Source of the DNA: Kitasatospora sp. SUK 42
GTDB lineage: Bacteria; Actinomycetota; Actinomycetes; Streptomycetales; Streptomycetaceae
Length of the DNA: 64,000 nt
Reading direction: 5' to 3'
Assembly (NCBI RefSeq): GCF_015776785.2
Contig: NZ_LFMD02000003.1
Location: 1 to 64,000, forward strand
Part shown: one piece after another, positions 58,973-64,000 of the stretch
Numbering within the stretch: position 1 is the stretch's first letter
Layout: every line of letters starts with the position of its first letter
Made by a program: the position numbers and the translations under genes
The notes under the pieces: generated by a model
What the model was told of the DNA's origin: nothing
What the model saw: the letters and a program-made list of their open reading frames with translations, nothing else
Databases searched by the model: none

Positions 58973-60184
58973 TCAGTCGCCCACCCGCTGGGGCCGTCCC
59001 GCTTCGGTCACCGCCCGGGGCTCCTCGGCCGCCCGCGGCCCTCCGGTCGCCAGCGCGCACAACGCCGCCAGGAGCATGATTCCCGCCGCGGCGAGCGGGA
59101 GTCGGTCGAGCCGTCCGGCGCTCGCGAACAGCCCGCCGACCACGGCCGCCACGGTCTGCCCCAGGTAGGCGGCGCTGTTGTTGAGCGCGAGCAGCATGTC
59201 GCCGTTCGTGCCGCCGATCGCCAGCAGCCGGTGCTGGATCAGCGGGAAGGTCAGCCAGTGCACCAGGCCCCAGAGCAGCAGTCCGACGGCGGCCCCGGCC
59301 ACCGAGTGCAGGGCCGGTGCGAGCAGCACCAGGACGACGGCGAGCGCGCCGACCGTACCCGGGAGCGCGCGCCGGGCGTCCACCCGGTCGGCCAGCCGCC
59401 CGCCGATCAGCACTCCGGCGAAGCTGCCGACGCCGAACAGCAGGAGCAGCCAGGAGCGGCCGTCCGCGCCGACGCCGGTGACGGTGTCGAGCACGGTGCC
59501 GAGATAGGTGTAGAGGGAGAACGTCCCGACGATCCACAGCGCCGTGGTGATCAGCGCGCCGGGCGCGCGGCGGATCCGGACCGCCCCGAGCCGCTGCCGG
59601 ACGGTCAGCCCGGCCGCGCCCGGGACCGACGGCAGGCGCCCGGCCAGACCGCCGACGGTGATCAGGGCGAGCAGCGCCACGAACCCGAACGCCCAGCGCC
59701 ACGAGGCCAGCGCCCCGATCTCGTTGCCCAGCGGGACACCGAGCGCGATCGCGCTCGTCATGCCGGCGTACACGACCGCCAGCGCCCGGCCGCGCCGCTC
59801 GGACGGCGTGATCCGCGCCGCGACGGCCGAGGCCGTGGCGGAGTAGAGCGCCGCGCCGGCGCCGGTGATCACCCGGCTGAGGAGCAGGACGGCGAAGTCG
59901 GGCGCGAGGGCCGACAGCGCGTTGCCCAGCGCGAAGACCGCGAGCACGGCGAGCAGCAGGACCCGCCGTTCGACCCGCGCGGTGAGGCTCGCCAGGAGCG
60001 GGGCCGCCACGGCGTAGGTGGCGGCGAAGACCGTCGTGATCTGGCCGGCCGAGGCCGTGGACTGGCCCAGGTCGCGGCCGACGTCGGGCAGCAGCCCGGA
60101 GACGACGAAGAGATCGGTCCCGATCGCGAACATCCCCAGGGCCAGCAGCCACACCCGCCCGTCGGCCCCTTGCCTCTTCCCCAT
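58973..60184 (-). CDS. MFS efflux transporter (DHA1, Cmx/AraJ-like)
   Basis: Twelve-helix exporter of 403 residues. Family marks are the first helix ALGMFAIGTDLFVVSGLLPD, the motif-A-like loop LASLTARVERRVLLL, RVITGAGAALYSATASAVAA and GVPLGNEIGALASWRWAFGF. The chloramphenicol-resistance (Cmx/CmlR) branch is closest in feel. GGAGGGGG precedes the ATG. It is divergent from a CGNR-type regulator, with two matching operators between them, so expression is likely inducible. Confidence 0.88.
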   Translation of the reverse strand: MGKRQGADGRVWLLALGMFAIGTDLFVVSGLLPDVGRDLGQSTASAGQITTVFAATYAVAAPLLASLTARVERRVLLLAVLAVFALGNALSALAPDFAVLLLSRVITGAGAALYSATASAVAARITPSERRGRALAVVYAGMTSAIALGVPLGNEIGALASWRWAFGFVALLALITVGGLAGRLPSVPGAAGLTVRQRLGAVRIRRAPGALITTALWIVGTFSLYTYLGTVLDTVTGVGADGRSWLLLLFGVGSFAGVLIGGRLADRVDARRALPGTVGALAVVLVLLAPALHSVAGAAVGLLLWGLVHWLTFPLIQHRLLAIGGTNGDMLLALNNSAAYLGQTVAAVVGGLFASAGRLDRLPLAAAGIMLLAALCALATGGPRAAEEPRAVTEAGRPQRVGD

Positions 60185-60205
60185 CGGCGCCCCCTCCGCA
60201 TCGAC

Positions 60206-60253
60206 GTAACCATATATGTGGTTACTTGACGCCGTAACCTATCATGCGGTTAT
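60206..60253. promoter_or_regulatory. Two operators GTAACC-N8-GGTTAY and divergent promoters
   Basis: Copy one, GTAACCATATATGTGGTTAC (60206-60225), is a perfect palindrome. Copy two, GTAACCTATCATGCGGTTAT (60234-60253), has one mismatch and includes the regulator's -10 (TATCAT) and its ATG. The copies begin 28 bases apart. Copy one covers a minus-strand -10 (TATATG) for the MFS gene. Confidence 0.7.
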
Positions 60254-60860
60254 GGAGAGTCGGCAGAGCAGCCGCGACTGGGTCTGGTACGGCGGCAGGC
60301 CCAGCGTCGATTTCGTGAACACCCTCCGCGACCGCTACCGGGGCGGCCGCGAACTCCTGCTGGAGCCCGACGACCTGACGGCCTGGTTCGCCGCGGCCGG
60401 GCAACACACCGCCCCACCCGCCGGGGACCCGGCCGAACGCCTTGCCGTCGACGAGGAGCTGCTCGCACGGGCCGTCCGGCTCCGCGAGGCCGTCGACGAC
60501 GGCCTGCGGGCGGTCGTCGACGGCACCCGCTTCCCGGTGGAGGCGGCGGAGGTCATCAACACCTGGCTGGCCCGGGCCGCCGACCACCCGCCCCGACTCG
60601 CCGTCCACGACGGCCTCCCGACCCTGCGGCACACCCGCCGACCGGCGGACGCCACCACGGCCCTGACCCTGATCGCCGTGGACGCCGCCGAGATCCTCGG
60701 CAGCGAGGACCGCCGCCGCCTCAAGATCTGCACCGGCAACGGCTGCAGCGGCCGCTACTACGACAAGTCCCCCGCCTGCCGCCGCCGCTGGTGCTCCATG
60801 TCGGGTTGCGGCAACCGCGCCAAGGCCGCGCAGCACCGCCAACGCACCGCCGCGCCGTAG
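60252..60860 (+). CDS. CGNR zinc-finger / ABATE-domain transcriptional regulator
   Basis: Putative regulator of 202 residues. The N-terminal ABATE stress-response domain (about 12-140, including VDFVNTLRDRYRGGRELL and ARAVRLREAVDDGLRAVVDG) is followed by the CGNR zinc finger. Its cysteines are in KICTGNGCSGRYYDKSPACR and WCSMSGCGNRAKAAQH. TATCAT six bases before the ATG implies a leaderless transcript. The ATG lies inside an operator copy, so autorepression is likely; the divergent MFS pump is the probable second target. Confidence 0.88.
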   Translation: MESRQSSRDWVWYGGRPSVDFVNTLRDRYRGGRELLLEPDDLTAWFAAAGQHTAPPAGDPAERLAVDEELLARAVRLREAVDDGLRAVVDGTRFPVEAAEVINTWLARAADHPPRLAVHDGLPTLRHTRRPADATTALTLIAVDAAEILGSEDRRRLKICTGNGCSGRYYDKSPACRRRWCSMSGCGNRAKAAQHRQRTAAP

Positions 60861-60879
60861 CGGCGGCGGCGCGTTGGCG
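60837..60879. terminator. Terminator overlapping the end of the CGNR gene
   Basis: CGCCAACGC/GCGTTGGCG and CCGCCGC/GCGGCGG form a 16-bp stem with one mismatch; the left arm is inside the last codons of the CGNR gene. It can serve both convergent genes. Confidence 0.65.
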
Positions 60880-60910
60880 CTGGTGGACTAACCGCTAGGC
60901 CGGACAGTGC

Positions 60911-62107
60911 CTAACCGCGCGCTCCGACCGGCGCGAGCTCCGCGACGATCCTCACGGCCTCGCTGATCTGCGCGTCCGTCAGGTCCCCGCGCGCCGTCAG
61001 CCGCAGCCGGGAGATGCCGTCCGGGACAGACGGCGGCCGGAAGCAGCCCACCGCGAGCCCGGCCCGGAGGCAGTCGGCGGCCCAGGCGACCGCGGCCTCG
61101 GGGCCCGGGGCCCGCACCGAGACCACGGCGGCCTCCGGCTCGCAGGCGTGCAGGCCGGCGGCGGTCAGCCGGGCGGCGAGGGTGCGGGCGACCTCGCGGG
61201 CGCGGTCGGCGCGGTGGGGCTCGGCGCGCAGCAGGCGCAGGGCGGCGAGGGCGGCGCCGGCGGCGGCCGGGGCGAGGCCGGTGTCGAAGATGAAGGTGCG
61301 GGCGGTCTCGGTCAGGTGGCGGATCACCCGGCGCGGGCCGAGCACCACACCGCCCTGCGAACCGAGCGACTTGGACAGCGTCATGGTGGCGACGGTGTCC
61401 GGCTGCCCGGCCAGCCCGGCCGCGGCCAGCGCACCGCGCCCGCCGGGGCCGAGCACGCCCAGCCCGTGCGCGTCGTCCACCAGCAGCGCGGCGCCGTGCG
61501 CCCGGACGGCCTCGGACAGCCCGCGCAGCGGAGCCGCGTCGCCGTCCACCGAGAACACCGAGTCGGTGACCACCAGCGCCCGCCGCCGCGTCCGCCGGGC
61601 CAGCGCCTCCGCGACCGCGCCCGGGTCGCTGTGCGGGGCGCGGTGGACGTCCGCCCGGGAGAGCCGGCAGCCGTCGATGAGCGAGGCGTGGTTGTAGGCG
61701 TCCGACACGATCAGCGTGTCCGGGTCGGTGAGCGCGGTGAGCGCCGCGAGGTTGGCCGTGTAACCGGAGGAGAACACCAGCGCGGCCTCCGCCCCGCAGA
61801 ACGCGGCCAGCTCCTCCTCCAGCTCGGTGTGCAGCGCCGTCGTCCCGGTCACCAGCCGCGACCCCGTCGACCCCCCGCCCCACCGCAGCGCGGCCTCCGC
61901 CGCCGCCTGCGTCACCACCGGATGCCTGGTCAGCCCCAGATAGTCGTTCCCGGCCAGGTCGAGCACCTCGTCCCCGGCCCCCCGACTGCGCAAGGCCCGC
62001 GTCAGCCCCGCCTCGGCCCGCAACCCGGCGGCCTCGTCGAGCCAGTCGAACACCCGCCCGGGAGCGAGGTCGGCAGAACGCGTTTCGGATGCGAGAGGCA
62101 GGGTCAT
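60911..62107 (-). CDS. bioF: 8-amino-7-oxononanoate synthase (biotin synthesis)
   Basis: PLP enzyme joining pimeloyl thioester and L-alanine in biotin synthesis. The protein has 398 residues. Motifs: LDLAGNDYLGLTRHPVV, GGGSTGSRLVTGTTALHTEL, VSDAYNHASLIDGCRLS, LLVDDAHGLGVLGPGGRG, and TLSKSLGSQGG with the PLP lysine. It belongs to the same alpha-oxoamine synthase family as kbl in this window; the GSTGSR motif and the biotin-type acceptor region favour BioF. No other bio gene is adjacent. The ATG has a weak ribosome site. Confidence 0.87.
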   Translation of the reverse strand: MTLPLASETRSADLAPGRVFDWLDEAAGLRAEAGLTRALRSRGAGDEVLDLAGNDYLGLTRHPVVTQAAAEAALRWGGGSTGSRLVTGTTALHTELEEELAAFCGAEAALVFSSGYTANLAALTALTDPDTLIVSDAYNHASLIDGCRLSRADVHRAPHSDPGAVAEALARRTRRRALVVTDSVFSVDGDAAPLRGLSEAVRAHGAALLVDDAHGLGVLGPGGRGALAAAGLAGQPDTVATMTLSKSLGSQGGVVLGPRRVIRHLTETARTFIFDTGLAPAAAGAALAALRLLRAEPHRADRAREVARTLAARLTAAGLHACEPEAAVVSVRAPGPEAAVAWAADCLRAGLAVGCFRPPSVPDGISRLRLTARGDLTDAQISEAVRIVAELAPVGARG

Positions 62108-62334
62108 GCCCGGCACTCTGGCACGCCCGCCACACCCCGGGCAATGTGCGACTCGGCACAACCTCGCCGCCCCATTCCTGTTGCAGTTCACCTTGATTTC
62201 ATCTGAATTCAATATCGAAAACACCAACTCCCCGAATTCGGGGAGATGTTCGACCATTCCGAGCGAAGTGCCCGGCAACCCCGTGGCGCTTCCACTACGC
62301 TCCATGCCGATCTTCACCTGGGGGGTAAGAAGAA
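62108..62334. promoter_or_regulatory. Divergent region bioF / ESX gene with perfect palindrome
   Basis: CTCCCCGAATTCGGGGAG (62228-62245) is an 18-base perfect palindrome, 121 bases before bioF and 90 before the rightward gene. The adjoining stretch (TTGATTTCATCTGAATTCAA) is the most AT-rich of the right half and probably holds promoters. No gene is present. Confidence 0.45.
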
Positions 62335-62787
62335 GTGGCAGACCTCGATTTCGAGCGCCGCATGAATCCATGGCTCTTCGACGACAAGGGCAATCTGACC
62401 GAAGCGGCAAAGAAGCAGTTCCCGGACCTGGCCGGCGGCAACGCCGCCCCGGTGTCGCTGAACCCGGCGGGCGGCGGCAAGACCGTCACCGTGAACACCG
62501 CCGTGCTCCAGCAGGCCGCGCAGAACGCCTTCGCCCTGCGCGACTCCGTCAAGACCGAGTGCACCCAGCCCGGGGAGCACGTCAACGCCGCCGCCGGCAC
62601 GCTCAAGGGGTGGGCGCTGGGCGGCGCACTCACCGCCACCTGGGGCACGTGGTCCAACCAGGCCGGCGGGTTGCAGACCACCGTCGGCGACATCGGAACC
62701 AGCCTCCAGACCACCGCCCGGAACTACAGCAAGACCGAGTCGGACATCCACGCCAACTTCAACAAGCCACAGGGCGCCAAGGGCTAA
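62335..62787 (+). CDS. Small WXG100-like (ESX-associated) protein
   Basis: Protein of 150 residues. Its composition is helical, with a central W-x-x-W element (LTATWGTWSNQAGGLQTTVG) and a C-terminal helix (SLQTTARNYSKTESDIHANF). It has no signal peptide. This is the pattern of type VII (ESX) secretion targets in actinobacteria: two helices with a tryptophan-containing turn. The family was recognised by pattern only. The start is GTG after GGGGGTA. It precedes a large protein of ESX character by 32 bases, likely in one operon. Confidence 0.65.
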   Translation: MADLDFERRMNPWLFDDKGNLTEAAKKQFPDLAGGNAAPVSLNPAGGGKTVTVNTAVLQQAAQNAFALRDSVKTECTQPGEHVNAAAGTLKGWALGGALTATWGTWSNQAGGLQTTVGDIGTSLQTTARNYSKTESDIHANFNKPQGAKG

Positions 62788-62819
62788 CCGCGGCGCAATC
62801 GGGGGGAAGCAGCACAAGC

Positions 62820-64000
62820 ATGGTGACGTTCAGTCAGCTCAAGCAGGTCGACCTCGGCAGCCTCGCCACGGCGGCCGGCGACTTCGAGACCCTGGTCCGC
62901 AAGTGGGACCTCACCCGGCGGATGCAGAGCGAGGTCATCGGCACCATCCAGCAGTCCGGCTGGCACGGCGACGCCGCCGGCCTCGCCGACGCCAAACTCA
63001 CCTGGGCCCGTGACCAGATCCACGCGGCCTTCGAGGAGGCCTCGGCCCTGGCCAAGACCCTCCGCGACGCCCACACCGAGATCACGGCCGCCAAGCAGGA
63101 CCTCACGAACGCGATACACAGCGCCACCACCGCCGGCCTCACCGTCGACGACGCGGGCGCGGTCGCCTGGCCCGCGCCCAAGACCGAAGAGGACAAACGG
63201 GACCCGGAGTACGCCAAGAGCTGGAAGACGAAGGCCGAGACCGCCGCCAAGGCCATCAGCGACGCGGTCGACCGTGCCACCGAGGCCGACCTCGACGCCG
63301 CCAAGGCCCTGGGCGACGACACCGGCAGCGACGCCACCGCGTTCAACGCCAACCCGGTCGGCGGTCTCCCGGAGGAAGAGGCCAAGACGGCCACCTACAT
63401 CATGAGCCTCGGCGACAAGGCCACCGACGCCCAACTCCAGCACCTCCAGACCATCCTGGACCACCACAACGGCGACCCGCGCTTCGCCTCGTCCTTCTAC
63501 GGCAACCAGGATCCGGCGACCTTCATGGCCAAGTACGGCGCCATGGCGCAGAGCGCGGACTACGCCAACAGCCCGGCCCGGTCCGCCGCGCTCGACGGCA
63601 TCCAGAAGGGTCTTGGCCTCACCCTGGCCACCGCGACCGACACCAAGCAGCCGCTGCACGTCTCGGACGAGTGGGAGACGAAGTTCCGCGCCGCCGGCGC
63701 CAAGCAGATCCCCGTCCCACCCGGTGCCGACCCGGCGCACAGCCCGTACGGCTACCAGATCATGGCCAACCTGCTGCGGAACGGGAAGTACGACGCGCAC
63801 TTCCTCGTCCCGGTCGCCCAGCACATCACCCAGCTCAGCCAGGAAGACCCGATGCGCTGGGAGCCGAGCACCAAGACGGCGTACCCGTACACCGCGCTCA
63901 AGTTCATCGGCGTGCCGGACAAGGACGGCAACATCCAGGGCTTCAACCCGCTGAGCGCGGTGCTGGACGGTCTCGGCCACAACCCGGAAGCGGCCACCAA
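62820..64000 (+). CDS. Large ESX-type protein (DUF6571-like), 3' end outside the window
   Basis: The frame runs open to the right edge (393 residues seen). The N-terminal 110 residues are helical with an S-G-W-H-G turn (IGTIQQSGWHGDAAGLADAK), the WXG-like hairpin of ESX substrates, followed by long heptad-rich helices. A second region has IMSLGDKATDAQLQHLQTIL and SPYGYQIMANLLRNGKYDAH, then FNPLSAVLDGLGHNPEAAT. From memory these match Streptomyces DUF6571 proteins, whose function is unknown. A toxin or other effector domain could lie beyond the edge. GGGGGG(A)AG precedes the ATG. Confidence 0.75.
   Translation, partial: MVTFSQLKQVDLGSLATAAGDFETLVRKWDLTRRMQSEVIGTIQQSGWHGDAAGLADAKLTWARDQIHAAFEEASALAKTLRDAHTEITAAKQDLTNAIHSATTAGLTVDDAGAVAWPAPKTEEDKRDPEYAKSWKTKAETAAKAISDAVDRATEADLDAAKALGDDTGSDATAFNANPVGGLPEEEAKTATYIMSLGDKATDAQLQHLQTILDHHNGDPRFASSFYGNQDPATFMAKYGAMAQSADYANSPARSAALDGIQKGLGLTLATATDTKQPLHVSDEWETKFRAAGAKQIPVPPGADPAHSPYGYQIMANLLRNGKYDAHFLVPVAQHITQLSQEDPMRWEPSTKTAYPYTALKFIGVPDKDGNIQGFNPLSAVLDGLGHNPEAAT

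Overview
The window is a roughly 72% GC chromosomal segment of a Streptomycetaceae-type actinobacterium (Streptomyces, Kitasatospora or a close relative). This is inferred from the codon bias, a SepF-like division protein, a mycothiol-type DinB protein, twin-arginine and lipoprotein secretion signals, leaderless promoters (TANNNT 6-8 nt before ATG) and ESX-associated proteins. No rRNA, tRNA, CRISPR array, transposase or phage gene was seen.

Region 1-8700 is mixed. It holds the 3' part of an acyl-CoA dehydrogenase, a membrane-protein gene fragment cut off exactly at the dehydrogenase stop, a TVP38-type membrane protein, a ricin-lectin-like gene tail, DinB, a SepF-like protein, a TetR/MFS efflux pair and a large PAS-PAS-GAF-PP2C-ATPase regulator. 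Region 8840-17930 is one minus-strand catabolic block: AtuA-like protein, biotin-dependent acyl-CoA carboxylase (beta, then alpha), an acyl-CoA dehydrogenase, an AMP-forming acyl-CoA ligase and a TetR regulator. It fits activation and beta-carboxylation of a branched or acyclic terpenoid acid. Region 18260-29600 holds a secreted NlpC/P60 hydrolase with two SH3-like repeats, a VOC protein next to a UvrA paralog, a GNAT, a secreted nuclease, a Gfo/Idh/MocA oxidoreductase, and a membrane H+-pyrophosphatase divergent from a soluble pyrophosphatase.

Region 29570-45230 is the most distinctive part: a probable carbohydrate-utilisation locus. It contains a ROK-family regulator, a TIM-barrel isomerase, a 2-hydroxyacid dehydrogenase and an FGly-type sulfatase on one arm. 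A seven-gene minus-strand operon follows (PHP metallohydrolase, secreted polysaccharide-lyase-like protein, binding lipoprotein, two permeases, fused double ATPase, Tat-exported beta-propeller), with a divergent glycosidase-like propeller protein. Its promoter regions share a motif ending in CTGATAGAAACTCC, suggesting one regulon. Uptake of sulfated or uronic oligosaccharides is inferred, not proven.

Region 45240-51120 has a LysR regulator and three tandem secreted beta-propeller (PD40/TolB-like) paralogs, each with the same TTGACC-N16/17-CTTGGCT promoter; the middle one is frameshifted. The rest holds threonine catabolism (tdh-kbl), a lipoprotein serine hydrolase, divergent ATP-dependent DNA ligase and LigD-type polymerase genes (end joining), a GNAT, an unknown protein, an MFS pump with a divergent CGNR-type regulator and two matching operators, bioF, and two ESX-type genes, the last running off the right edge.
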